A DNA stretch of 33,919 nt from CAZIOH01 sp964540815. Lineage in GTDB: Bacteria; Myxococcota_A; Polyangia; Fen-1088. Below, one piece after another: positions 8,692-16,198 of this stretch. The notes below the pieces were generated by a model that worked only from the letters and a program-made list of their open reading frames with translations, was not told the origin of the DNA and made no database searches. The DNA is taken from contig CAZIOH010000074.1 of assembly GCA_964540815.1 (NCBI GenBank), positions 1-33,919 of the forward strand, written 5' to 3'. Every line of letters begins with the position of its first letter. The first letter of the stretch is position 1. The position numbers were made by a program, and so were the translations under genes.

Positions 8692-9738
8692 ATGCCTCGA
8701 GAGCCGAGCGCCGAGAGAAGGTCGGCCGCCCCCGAAGCCACCGCCAGCGGGCCGCGGATCCCCTTCACCAAGGTGGAGGGGCTCGGCAACGACTTCGTGG
8801 TCATCGACCTGCGACCGGGCGAGCCGACGCTGGCGGACGGGGCAGGGACCGAGCAAGGGGCCGAGGGCGCGGGCGGGTGGTTGCTCGGCTCCCCGGGACG
8901 GATCACGGCGATTTGCGACCGCCACTTCGGGATCGGGGCGGACGGGATCCTGGCGATCTTGCCCCCGAGCTTGCCCCCGAGCTCGACACCGAGCGGGGCG
9001 GCCGGCGGGGCCGACGCCCGTATGCGGGTGCTCAACGCCGATGGCAGCGAGGCCGAGATGTGCGGGAACGGGCTGCGCTGCGTGGCCAAGGTCCTCTACG
9101 AACGGGATCCGGCCCTGCGGCGATCGCCGTTGCGGATCGAGACCGGGGCCGGCGTGCTCGCCTGCGAGCTCGAGGTGAGGGGCGGGGAGGTGGCTGCGGT
9201 GACCGTGGAGATGGGAAGGCCGCGGCTCCGCCGTGGGGAGATCCCGATGCTGCCGGCGGGAGACTCCCCGGCCACCCGCCAGGAGATCCAGGCGCGCGGG
9301 CGGACCTTTCACGCCACGGCCGTCTCGATGGGCAACCCACACGCCGTGATCTTCGTGGACGATCCCGCGGAGGATCTGCGCGGGCTGGCCGAGAGCTACG
9401 GGCCCAGCATCGAGACGGCGCCTCTCTTTCCCCGTCGCACCAACGTCGAGTTCGCGCGGGTCCGCGGGCGAGAGATCGATCTCGTGGTGTGGGAGCGCGG
9501 GTGTGGGATCACCCTCGCCTGCGGCACGGGCGCCTGCGCCACCGCCGTGGCGGCCGGGATCGAGGGCCGCCTCGCCTTCGGGACCGAGGCCACGGTGCAC
9601 CTGCCGGGCGGGGCCCTGTTCATCACCGTGGCATCCGACGGGAGCGGGGTCCGGATGCGCGGGCCGGCGCGGCGGGTCTTCGGGGCCGAGCTCGAGCTCG
9701 CCCGCTTCACGCCGCTGGCGGAGTCCTCGGCCGCGTGA
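8692..9738 (+). CDS. dapF: Diaminopimelate epimerase
   Basis: Converts LL- to meso-diaminopimelate for lysine and peptidoglycan synthesis. 348 residues. The two active-site cysteines are present: Cys124 in EMCGNGLRC and Cys277 in ACGTGACAT. Other family blocks are FTKVEGLGNDFVVID at the start of the fold, the MGNPHAVIFV segment and RRTNVEFARV. Compared with the usual 270-280 residues there are three expansions: about 25 N-terminal residues, a Gly/Ala-rich insert at about 50-60, and LPPSLPPSSTPSGAAGGA at about 90-107. The last is encoded by a 12-bp tandem repeat (TTGCCCCCGAGC at 8959 and 8971, with a diverged third copy at 8983). The ribosome binding site is weak. Starts 16 bases after secG. 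Confidence 0.96.
   Translation: MPREPSAERRSAAPEATASGPRIPFTKVEGLGNDFVVIDLRPGEPTLADGAGTEQGAEGAGGWLLGSPGRITAICDRHFGIGADGILAILPPSLPPSSTPSGAAGGADARMRVLNADGSEAEMCGNGLRCVAKVLYERDPALRRSPLRIETGAGVLACELEVRGGEVAAVTVEMGRPRLRRGEIPMLPAGDSPATRQEIQARGRTFHATAVSMGNPHAVIFVDDPAEDLRGLAESYGPSIETAPLFPRRTNVEFARVRGREIDLVVWERGCGITLACGTGACATAVAAGIEGRLAFGTEATVHLPGGALFITVASDGSGVRMRGPARRVFGAELELARFTPLAESSAA
8959..8994 (+). repeat. 12-bp tandem repeat inside dapF
   Basis: Two perfect copies of TTGCCCCCGAGC and one diverged copy (TCGACACCGAGC) encode LPPS-LPPS-STPS. The repeat is in frame and sits in a surface insert absent from typical DapF, so copy-number change should be tolerated. Confidence 0.75.
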
Positions 9739-9772
9739 CGAGCCAGGTCCACGCCGCCGACACGACCGGCGC

Positions 9773-11038
9773 ATGCACCAGCCGCGGCACGCCGTGACCC
9801 GCAAGCGCCACCAGGACCAGCCGGGGCCGCCCCCCGGTGAGACCGCGGTCGCCGGAGCCGCGGCGGCTCGCCCGGTGATCCACGGGCCGGTGCGGGGCTC
9901 CACCGGGCCGGGCACAGGGGTGCCTCCCACCGCCAGGGTACCGGCGAAGCCGACATCGATCCCGAGCACGGCGACGGCGAAGGCCACCAGCCGGGTGGTG
10001 TCCGGAGCAGCCGATCCGGTGGCGGCCGACGACGACGCGGCCCTGCGCCCGCGGCGGTTCGACGAGTTCGTCGGTCAGCGCAAGATCGTCGACAACCTGG
10101 CGGTCTACGTGGCCGCCGCACGCAAGCGCGGCGACGCGCTCGATCACGTGCTCTTGTCGGGGCCGCCCGGGCTCGGCAAGACCACCCTCGCCTTCCTGCT
10201 CGGCCACGAGATGGGCACCGAGGTGCGGGTCACCTCCGGCCCCGCGCTCGAACGCAAGGGCGATCTGGCCGGGATCCTCACCTCGCTCGGAAAGGGGGAC
10301 ATCCTCTTCATCGACGAGATTCACCGGCTGCTCCCGGTGGTGGAGGAGAGCCTCTACCCGGCGATGGAGGACTTCCGCATCGAGATCGTGACCGGGGTGG
10401 GCGCGGGGGCGCGGGCCATTCCGCTGCCCATCGAGCGCTTCACCCTGGTCGGCGCCACGACGCGGACCGGCCAGCTGACCTCGCCGCTGCTCTCGCGCTT
10501 CGGCATCTCGGAGCGGTTCTCGTTCTACGAGGCGGCCGATCTCGCGACCATCGTCCGCCGCTCGGGGCGGCTGCTCGACATCGCGGTCGACGAGGAGGGT
10601 GCCGCCGAGATCGGCGCGCGCGCCCGCGGCACACCCCGCATCGCCAACCGCCTGCTCCGGCGGGTGCGGGACTTCGCCGAGGTGCGGGGCGACGGCCGCA
10701 TCACGCGCGACGCCGCCCGCTTCGCCCTCGAGCGCCTCGAGGTCGACACCCTTGGCCTCGACGCGGGCGATCGCCGCATCCTCTCCACCATCATCACCCG
10801 CTTCGACGGGGGACCGGTCGGGGTCGAGTCCCTGGCGGCGGCGCTGGCCGAGGATCGCGACACGCTGGAGTACGTCTACGAGCCGTACCTGATCCAGGAG
10901 GGCTTCCTCTTGCGCACCCCGCGCGGACGTCAGGCCGCCCGCCGCGCCTACGAGCACCTCGGCGTACCCATGCCGGCCGCGGGCCGCGGCGGCGGTGGTG
11001 GTGGCACGGGCGGCAGCAGCCAGGAATCGCTCTTCTAG
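9773..11038 (+). CDS. ruvB: Holliday junction branch migration ATPase RuvB
   Basis: Hexameric AAA+ motor driving branch migration with RuvA. The core is typical: LRPRRFDEFVGQ at the start, Walker A GPPGLGKTT (Gly130-Thr138), Walker B with DEIHRL (ILFIDEIH), sensor I GATTRTGQLTSPLLSRFG, the arginine-finger region, and the C-terminal winged helix with YEPYLIQEGFL and TPRGRQA, ending SLF as many RuvB do. Start is uncertain: the ATG at 9773 gives 421 residues and about 85 low-complexity residues before the conserved core, while GTG codons around 9998-10003 would give a normal N-terminus; none has a strong ribosome binding site. Follows dapF after 34 bases. ruvA and ruvC are on the other strand 3 kb away. 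Confidence 0.95.
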   Translation: MHQPRHAVTRKRHQDQPGPPPGETAVAGAAAARPVIHGPVRGSTGPGTGVPPTARVPAKPTSIPSTATAKATSRVVSGAADPVAADDDAALRPRRFDEFVGQRKIVDNLAVYVAAARKRGDALDHVLLSGPPGLGKTTLAFLLGHEMGTEVRVTSGPALERKGDLAGILTSLGKGDILFIDEIHRLLPVVEESLYPAMEDFRIEIVTGVGAGARAIPLPIERFTLVGATTRTGQLTSPLLSRFGISERFSFYEAADLATIVRRSGRLLDIAVDEEGAAEIGARARGTPRIANRLLRRVRDFAEVRGDGRITRDAARFALERLEVDTLGLDAGDRRILSTIITRFDGGPVGVESLAAALAEDRDTLEYVYEPYLIQEGFLLRTPRGRQAARRAYEHLGVPMPAAGRGGGGGGTGGSSQESLF

Positions 11039-11508
11039 AGGGCCGCTCGTCTTGGCGGTCCGGGAGTCGAGGTTGAAGACATCACCCAGGAGGTGTTTCT
11101 GATCGTGAATCGGCGCCTGCCCGAATTTCGCCACGACAGTCGGTTGGCGACCTGGCTGTTCAGCATCACGGCGAAGGTGGTCGCCAACGATCGACGGCGG
11201 CGCCGGGTTCGTGCTTGGTGGCTGCGCATCGTTCCCACATCGAAGATCGATCGACCACCGGTCCGGACACGCCCATCGAGCAACTGGAGAAGTGGCAGCG
11301 AAGGGCCCGGTTTTACGCGGTGCTCGACCGGTTGAGCGAACGACAGCGGCGAGTCCTGGTCCTCTTCGAACTGGAAGACCGGCGCTCTCAATGGCCACCG
11401 GGGGACGCCGGCGAAGCTGCCATCCGCTCACAAGCGGTGAGCGTTGCCACGAGATAGATCGCGCGGGACAGGTTCACTGGGGAAAGATCCGCGTGAAGCA
11501 TCGCCTTG
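11039..11508 (+). pseudogene. Decayed ECF sigma factor
   Basis: Immediately after and in frame with the ruvB stop, bases 11042-11215 encode GGPGVEVEDITQEVFLIVNR and then LPEFRHDSRLATWLFSITAK, a clear ECF sigma region 2 (EDITQEVF, TWLF, R-rich helix) lacking its first 25 or so residues and any start codon. The continuation switches frame: bases about 11260-11380 in another frame encode TPIEQLEKWQRRARFYAVLD and RLSERQRRVLVLFELED, the start of sigma region 4. The helix-turn-helix that should follow is scrambled; pieces such as KLPSAHKR and IARDRFTGERS occur in different frames with stops. So there is a 5' deletion, at least one frameshift in the linker (11210-11275) and more in region 4. Sequencing error cannot explain the missing 5' end. 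Bases 11509-11725 beyond it hold nothing recognisable. Confidence 0.82.
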
Positions 11509-11725
11509 CCCATCACCTGCCCACCATGCAAGCCGTCATTCCGACGGCGACCGAGCAAGCGGCGCGCTCAGCCTACCCCCGCAGGCACCTCGAGACGGGA
11601 TGCCTGCCAATCCTGTCGCGATCCCGTCGTCGGCGCCGCCAGCGCGGCGGTTCTGCCGATCGCGCATGGCTCGCTAGATCCCCCGCCTTCTTGGCCGATC
11701 GAATCGGACTCGCTCCTCGTCACGT

Positions 11726-12082
11726 TCAAGGGACCACGACGACCTCGGCGGTCATGTCCTCGTGCCCCTCGCCGCAGAAGACGTCGCAGTGTGCCGGGAA
11801 GGCGCCGACCTTGGTCGGGACCACCCGGACCCGGGTGACCTTCTCTGGCGTGACGTCCACGCGGATGCCGAGGTCCGGAACGGCGAAGCCGTGCTTGTGA
11901 TCCAGCGAGCGCAGCTCGATGACCGCCGGGATCCCCCTGTGCAGCACGATCCTGCTCGGCGCGAACTCCCACTTCTTCGCCGTCACGGCGATCACCGGTT
12001 CGTTGGGCGGCGGCGCGGAGCGCACGACGCTCCCCAGCGCTGCGGTCATCGTCGCAACCATCAACAATCGCCGAAGCACCAT
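11726..12082 (-). CDS. Exported stand-alone CuA-type cupredoxin domain protein
   Basis: 118 residues: signal peptide (MVLRRLLMVATMTAALGSVV, cleavage near 23) and one cupredoxin domain resembling the periplasmic part of cytochrome oxidase subunit II. All CuA ligands are visible: His64 (HGFAVPD), Cys99 and Cys103 (CDVFCGEGH), His107 and Met110, with Glu105 as the carbonyl ligand. There are no transmembrane helices apart from the signal and no oxidase subunit I nearby, so it is probably a soluble periplasmic electron carrier or copper-handling protein. Excellent ribosome binding site (GGAGGAG, 8 bases before ATG). Last gene of a three-gene minus-strand cassette, 18 bases after the phosphoesterase. 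Confidence 0.88.
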   Translation of the reverse strand: MVLRRLLMVATMTAALGSVVRSAPPPNEPVIAVTAKKWEFAPSRIVLHRGIPAVIELRSLDHKHGFAVPDLGIRVDVTPEKVTRVRVVPTKVGAFPAHCDVFCGEGHEDMTAEVVVVP

Positions 12083-12100
12083 GACGTTGCTCCTCCGATG

Positions 12101-13000
12101 TCAGGCGGGCACCTTGACGACGGGGAGCTCGGTGAGGCGCGTGTCGCCGTCGTAGCCCTCGACGTCGATCTGGCGGTAGCCGAGCCCGCTGAACGGAGCC
12201 GCCGGGTTCCAGGGAAGCGGTGCCTTCTTGGGGACCGACCCGGGGGCCGGCAGAGGAAAGACCAGCGACCTGGCGGCGTGGTGCGCGATGTGCTCGGTCT
12301 GGTGGTGATGCTCCTGGTGGATGTGGCCGTAGAACACGGTGACGTGCTTGTGGGGGAGCAGCACGTCCATGACCTTGGCGCCGTCCTTGGTCGCCCAGTC
12401 CCACTGCGGGTAGAGGTCGAAGAGGGGACGGTGCGTGAGCACCACGATCGGCCCGTCGCGGCGCACCTTCTTCAGATCGGCGGAGAGCCAGTCGATTTGC
12501 TTGTCTCCCACCGCGCCGGCGGGATCGGAGACGTTGTCGAGCGCGACGAAGTGGACACCCTTGTGATCGAAGCTGTAGTGGGTGGGCCCGAAGCTCTCCT
12601 TGAAGGCGAGCCCGGCATCCAGCGAGGCGTCGTGTTCGCCGGGCATGAGGTGGAGCGTCTTGATCTCGAGCTTGGAGACGATCTGCTTGAACTCGGCCAT
12701 GCGCTTGCGCCGCACGGCCCCGTCGTCGGTGGTATGGGTCAGGTCACCCGTGAAGACGATGAAGTCGGGCCGGGCCGAGACGCCATTGACGGTCTCCACC
12801 ACCTGCTTCAACGTGACGTCGGCCTCCGGGTTGGCGCCCCCGCTGTATCCCCAGTGGGTGTCCGACAGCTGCAGGAAGAAGAAGTCGGAGTCGTTGCCGG
12901 ACTTCTTCTTTCCAGCTGCCCCCGCCAGGCCGGATGCGAAGACGACCCCGCCCACCCCCATCAGTCTCAGAATGTCTCTGCGGTCTGCTTGAAATGGCAT
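12101..13000 (-). CDS. Tat-exported calcineurin-like metallophosphoesterase
   Basis: 299 residues. The N-terminus has a twin-arginine signal (Arg7-Arg8 in DRRDILRLMGVGG, then a hydrophobic stretch to about residue 29), indicating folded export with metals already inserted. Dimetal phosphoesterase motifs are complete: QLSDTHWG (Asp47, His49), FTGDLTH, PGEHD in place of the usual GNHD, VLTHRP and FYGHIHQEHH. The GEHD variant keeps the His-Asp pair but replaces the metal-binding Asn by Glu. Substrate unknown; phosphodiesters or phosphomonoesters are possible. Strong AGGAGG site before the ATG. Sits between an MBL hydrolase and a CuA protein on the same strand. Confidence 0.9.
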   Translation of the reverse strand: MPFQADRRDILRLMGVGGVVFASGLAGAAGKKKSGNDSDFFFLQLSDTHWGYSGGANPEADVTLKQVVETVNGVSARPDFIVFTGDLTHTTDDGAVRRKRMAEFKQIVSKLEIKTLHLMPGEHDASLDAGLAFKESFGPTHYSFDHKGVHFVALDNVSDPAGAVGDKQIDWLSADLKKVRRDGPIVVLTHRPLFDLYPQWDWATKDGAKVMDVLLPHKHVTVFYGHIHQEHHHQTEHIAHHAARSLVFPLPAPGSVPKKAPLPWNPAAPFSGLGYRQIDVEGYDGDTRLTELPVVKVPA

Positions 13001-13096
13001 TCGTGACCTCCTGTCCCCTCAACGAACGCCGCCCCGGTTTGGTTCCATCACTTCGGAGCTGGCCCGCCACGACGGCCTCGAGGCCGACGAGGTGAC

Positions 13097-14050
13097 CTAC
13101 TTCGTGTGCGGGCCGTGCCCGTTCTTGGGGGCCGGGGGGTGCGTCTTGACGACGCTCTCGATCAGGAGGTCGGCCTTGACGAACCCTTGCCCCCACCTGG
13201 CGTCGAGATCGGCGAGCGGCTTGGCGGCCTTGATCTCGTCGATGGTCTTCTTGGCGGCGATCCGCTTGCCGATGCGGTCGCGGACCTCGATGAGCATCTG
13301 GCGGTATGCGACCAGGTCCCGCTTGGTCATCAGCGGGCCATGCCCGGGGATGATCTTGGTGCTGTCGTCGGCGAGCGCCAGAAGGCGATCGGCGGCGGCG
13401 ATGAATCCCTCGAACTGGCCGCCGCTGTCGATGTCGACGATCGGGTAGCTGGCGGTCACGGTGTCACCGGCGTGGAGCACGTTGGCGATCTGGAAGTGGA
13501 CGATGGCGTCACCGTCGGTGTGGGCGGGCGCGACGTGGATGACGTGAACGTCGTCGCCATTGACGTGCAGGGTGACGTCGTCGGCGAAGGTCACCACGGG
13601 GAGGGCGGCGGGCGGTTGGGCCTTGACGGTCATCTCGTGCCCCGCCATGTGAATGACGTTGTCGACGCTGAGGCGCTTGCGGACGTTCTCCTGGGCGACG
13701 ATGACCGCGCCGGTGGCGGCCAGCGCTGGGTTGCCGCCGGTGTGGTCCATGTGCCAGTGGGTGTTGATCACGAACCGCACGGGCTTCTTCGAGAGCGCCG
13801 CGAGCGCCGCCTTCAGCTTGGGCGTCAACGGTTGCAGCTCGTCGTCGATGACGACCACCCCGTCGTCGCCGACCGACGCGGCGACGTTGCCGCCGGCGAA
13901 ACCATTGGCCCCCTCGATCATCGAGATGCTGCCTGCGACCGGCGTCGTCGCCAGGGTGACCTTGGTGGGGTCCCCCATCTGCGCGCGCACCGAGGCAGCG
14001 CCCATCGAGACACCGAGGAGAACGACCAGCCGCGAGAGGGTCTTCGTCAT
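13097..14050 (-). CDS. Exported MBL-fold metallo-hydrolase
   Basis: 317 residues from ATG at 14050 (MTKTLSRLVVLLGVSMGAAS, a Sec signal cleaved near VRA-Q). An upstream ATG at 14086 is possible but would put charged residues before the signal. The metallo-beta-lactamase fold motifs are present: NTHWHMDHTGGN (HxHxDH), HVAPAHTDGDAIVHF, VLHAGDTV and IIPGHGPLMTK, giving a two-zinc site. Such periplasmic MBL proteins include beta-lactamase-like enzymes and quinoprotein-associated hydrolases; the ending KNGHGPHTK is His-rich. First gene of the cassette with the phosphoesterase and CuA protein; its promoter would be in the 87 bases before ruvA's stop or inside ruvA. Confidence 0.9.
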   Translation of the reverse strand: MTKTLSRLVVLLGVSMGAASVRAQMGDPTKVTLATTPVAGSISMIEGANGFAGGNVAASVGDDGVVVIDDELQPLTPKLKAALAALSKKPVRFVINTHWHMDHTGGNPALAATGAVIVAQENVRKRLSVDNVIHMAGHEMTVKAQPPAALPVVTFADDVTLHVNGDDVHVIHVAPAHTDGDAIVHFQIANVLHAGDTVTASYPIVDIDSGGQFEGFIAAADRLLALADDSTKIIPGHGPLMTKRDLVAYRQMLIEVRDRIGKRIAAKKTIDEIKAAKPLADLDARWGQGFVKADLLIESVVKTHPPAPKNGHGPHTK

Positions 14051-14137
14051 GCGGCGGAGCTTGCACAACCGCTGCGCGGGCGGCAAGCGCTGGTGCGGCC
14101 GCGGCTCCCGACGGAGGCCCGCCGCGGCGGACGGGTC

Positions 14138-14782
14138 TTACACGCGGCGGAGGGCGGCGAGGCCTTGCTTGATGAGGTCGGCGATGGGGAGCTCGGGATC
14201 CATCCGGGCGATCACGGGCTCGAGCTCTGGCAGGCGGTAGCCGAGAGCGACGAGGGCGCCCTGGGCTTCTTGCAGGCGTTCGGGGAGGGGGCTCGCGCCA
14301 GGGTCGCCGCCGCTGCTCGAACCCGCGCCCGGGCGACCAGCGCCCGCGGCGGGGGCCACCGGGAAGGGCACGAGCTTGTCGCGCAGCTCGACCGCCAGGC
14401 GCTCGGCGGTCTTGCGACCGACGCCACGGATCTGCATCAAGCGCGCGATGTCGGCGCCGGCGATGGCCTGGGTGAGCTCGGCGCGCGGGAGCCCGGACAG
14501 CATCGCGAGGGCGACCTTGGGGCCCACGCCCTGGACCCCGAGCAAGGTCTCGAAGAGCCCGCGTTCGTCGCGCTCGAGGAACCCGTACAGGGCGGGACCG
14601 GCGTCCTGGGTGTGGTGGCTGTGGATCCAGAGGCTGACCTCGGCGCCGACGTGCTGGATCGCACGCATGGTCGCGGCGCTGGTCGCCACCGCGTAGCCGA
14701 CCCCCGCCACCTCGAGCACGATGGACTCGGCCTGGGACTCGACCTGGCGCTCGATCACCCGCCCGTGGAGGTGGGCGATCAT
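14138..14782 (-). CDS. ruvA: Holliday junction DNA-binding subunit RuvA
   Basis: 214 residues. Binds the Holliday junction and loads RuvB. Domain I begins MIAHLHGRVIE, followed by the VGYAV and HTQDAGPALYGFLERDERG blocks; the tandem helix-hairpin-helix domain shows LLGVQGVGPKVALAMLSGL and IRGVGRKTAERLAVELRDKL. A Gly/Ser/Pro linker (about 143-167) leads to domain III (ALVALGYRLPELEPVIARM), which contacts RuvB. The ATG overlaps the ruvC stop (ATGA), so translation is coupled. Length is normal. Confidence 0.97.
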   Translation of the reverse strand: MIAHLHGRVIERQVESQAESIVLEVAGVGYAVATSAATMRAIQHVGAEVSLWIHSHHTQDAGPALYGFLERDERGLFETLLGVQGVGPKVALAMLSGLPRAELTQAIAGADIARLMQIRGVGRKTAERLAVELRDKLVPFPVAPAAGAGRPGAGSSSGGDPGASPLPERLQEAQGALVALGYRLPELEPVIARMDPELPIADLIKQGLAALRRV

Positions 14783-15387
14783 CGTTGCGCCCCTGGTCCC
14801 GCAGGCTTCCCCTGCGCCGGGCGAGACGACGTCTCGAGGTTGCGCGCGTGACAGAGCGCGATGGCGAGGGCGTCCGCCGCGTCTGGCGCCGGCACCCGCC
14901 GCAGCTTCAGCAACGCGCGCACGAGGTAGCCAACCTGATCCTTGGTGGCGCGGCCGTGACCCACCACCGTCTTCTTGACCGTGGCCGGGCTGTACCCCCA
15001 GATGGAGAGGCCGGTCTCACCGGCGACGGCCATGACCACCCCGCGCGCCTCGCCGAGGGCCAGGGTGGACTGAGCGTTGCTGCCGAAGAAGGCCTGCTCC
15101 ATGGCGATGGCGCTGGGACGCGCCTCGAGGAACAGCTCCCGCAGGTTGGCGCCGATCTCGCGCAGGCGGACGACGCGCGAATCCCGGGCTCTCCCGCTGA
15201 TGGTGCCGCACTCGACGTAGTGCACGGCGACCGGGCCGAGGACGTCGATCACCCCATACCCGAGGCGAACGGTCCCCGGATCGATCCCGATGATCCGGCA
15301 CGGGAAGCAGGCATGGGCAAGAGGACGCAGAGGAACAGGCGCCGGTGCGGCGGTGACGGGCGGGGGCGCATCCCGAGCACGGTTCAG
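14779..15387 (-). CDS. ruvC: Crossover junction endonuclease RuvC, start codon unclear
   Basis: Dimeric nuclease that resolves Holliday junctions. The conserved protein begins at RIIGIDPGTVRLGYGVID (about 15297) and includes AMEQAFFGSNAQSTLALGEA, GYSPATVKKTVVGHGRATKDQV and PDAADALAIALCHA, so all four acidic positions are present. No ATG, GTG or TTG exists in this frame between the conserved start and the yebC stop, nor did I find one in the overlapping stretch of yebC. Options are CTG at 15387, which overlaps the yebC TGA as CTGA; CTG at 15330; or the ATG at 15314, which is one base out of frame. I give the CTGA start provisionally, 202 residues. Between yebC and ruvA in an operon. Confidence 0.88.
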   Translation of the reverse strand: MNRARDAPPPVTAAPAPVPLRPLAHACFPCRIIGIDPGTVRLGYGVIDVLGPVAVHYVECGTISGRARDSRVVRLREIGANLRELFLEARPSAIAMEQAFFGSNAQSTLALGEARGVVMAVAGETGLSIWGYSPATVKKTVVGHGRATKDQVGYLVRALLKLRRVPAPDAADALAIALCHARNLETSSRPAQGKPAGPGAQR

Positions 15388-16139
15388 CCGAGTCGCTCCA
15401 GATCGGCCTCGTCGATGTCGACGTTCGAGTGGACGTTCTGCACGTCGTCGTTGTCCTCGAGCGCGGAGATCAACTTCATCACCTTCTCGGCGTCGGCGCC
15501 GCTCACGTGGACCAAGGTTTGAGGCACCATGGTCACCTCGGCCGAGACGGGCGCGGGTAACTTGGGGCCAGCGGTCTGCAGGGCGCCCCGGATGCGCTCG
15601 AACTCCTTGGGGGCGGTGAAGATCGTCACCGATTCCACCTCGCTCTTGATGTCGTCGGCCCCGAGCTCGATGGCCAGATCGGTGAGCGCGTTCTCGTCGA
15701 CCGCGGCCTTGTCGAACACAATCACGCCGAGCTTCTTGAACAGGTAGGCGACCGACCCCGACGCGCCGAGGTTCCCGTTGTACTTGGTGAGGGTGTTCCG
15801 CACCTCGCCCGCGGTGCGGTTCCGGTTGTCGGTCATGATCTCGACCAGCATGGCGGTGCCGCCCGGGCCATACACCTCGTACGCGAACTCCTCGTAGGTC
15901 ACGCCGTCGAGATCCCCCGCCCCCTTCTTGATGGATCGCTCGATGGTGTCGTTCGGGACGTTGACGGCCCGACCCTTGTCGACCGCCGCGCGCAACCGCG
16001 AGTTCCCGTCGATGTCGCCGCCGCCGAGGCGCGCCGAGACGGTGATCTCGCGCAGGATCTTGGTCCAGACCTTGGAACGCTTCTGGTCGGACGCCTCCTT
16101 CTTGTGCTTGATCTTGGACCAGCGGTTGTGCCCGGACAT
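15384..16139 (-). CDS. yebC: YebC/PmpR/TACO1 family protein
   Basis: 251 residues, the standard length. Cytoplasmic three-domain protein; family members act as transcriptional regulators or ribosome-associated factors that relieve stalling at proline runs. Signatures: MSGHNRWSKIKHKKEASDQK at the start, KILREITVSARLGGGDIDGN, NVPNDTIERSIKKG, YEVYGPGGTAMLVEIMTDN RNRT and a C-terminal ALEDNDDVQNVHSNVD. The location just before ruvC and ruvA matches a widespread operon order. A role in translating proline-rich proteins would suit this genome, in which Pro/Ala-rich inserts abound, but that is inference. Confidence 0.97.
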   Translation of the reverse strand: MSGHNRWSKIKHKKEASDQKRSKVWTKILREITVSARLGGGDIDGNSRLRAAVDKGRAVNVPNDTIERSIKKGAGDLDGVTYEEFAYEVYGPGGTAMLVEIMTDNRNRTAGEVRNTLTKYNGNLGASGSVAYLFKKLGVIVFDKAAVDENALTDLAIELGADDIKSEVESVTIFTAPKEFERIRGALQTAGPKLPAPVSAEVTMVPQTLVHVSGADAEKVMKLISALEDNDDVQNVHSNVDIDEADLERLG

Positions 16140-16198
16140 GGGTTGTCCTTACCACGATTCGGCGCCGGCCCAGAAGATCGAGCTCGGCGTCGTCGGCG

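Noticed and set aside
11762..13006. Plus-strand frame of about 414 codons
   Set aside because: Antisense to the CuA protein and phosphoesterase, which have clear motifs, signals and ribosome binding sites.
13106..14851. Plus-strand frame of about 580 codons
   Set aside because: Antisense shadow of the MBL hydrolase and ruvA; Val/Asp/Gly-rich without homology.
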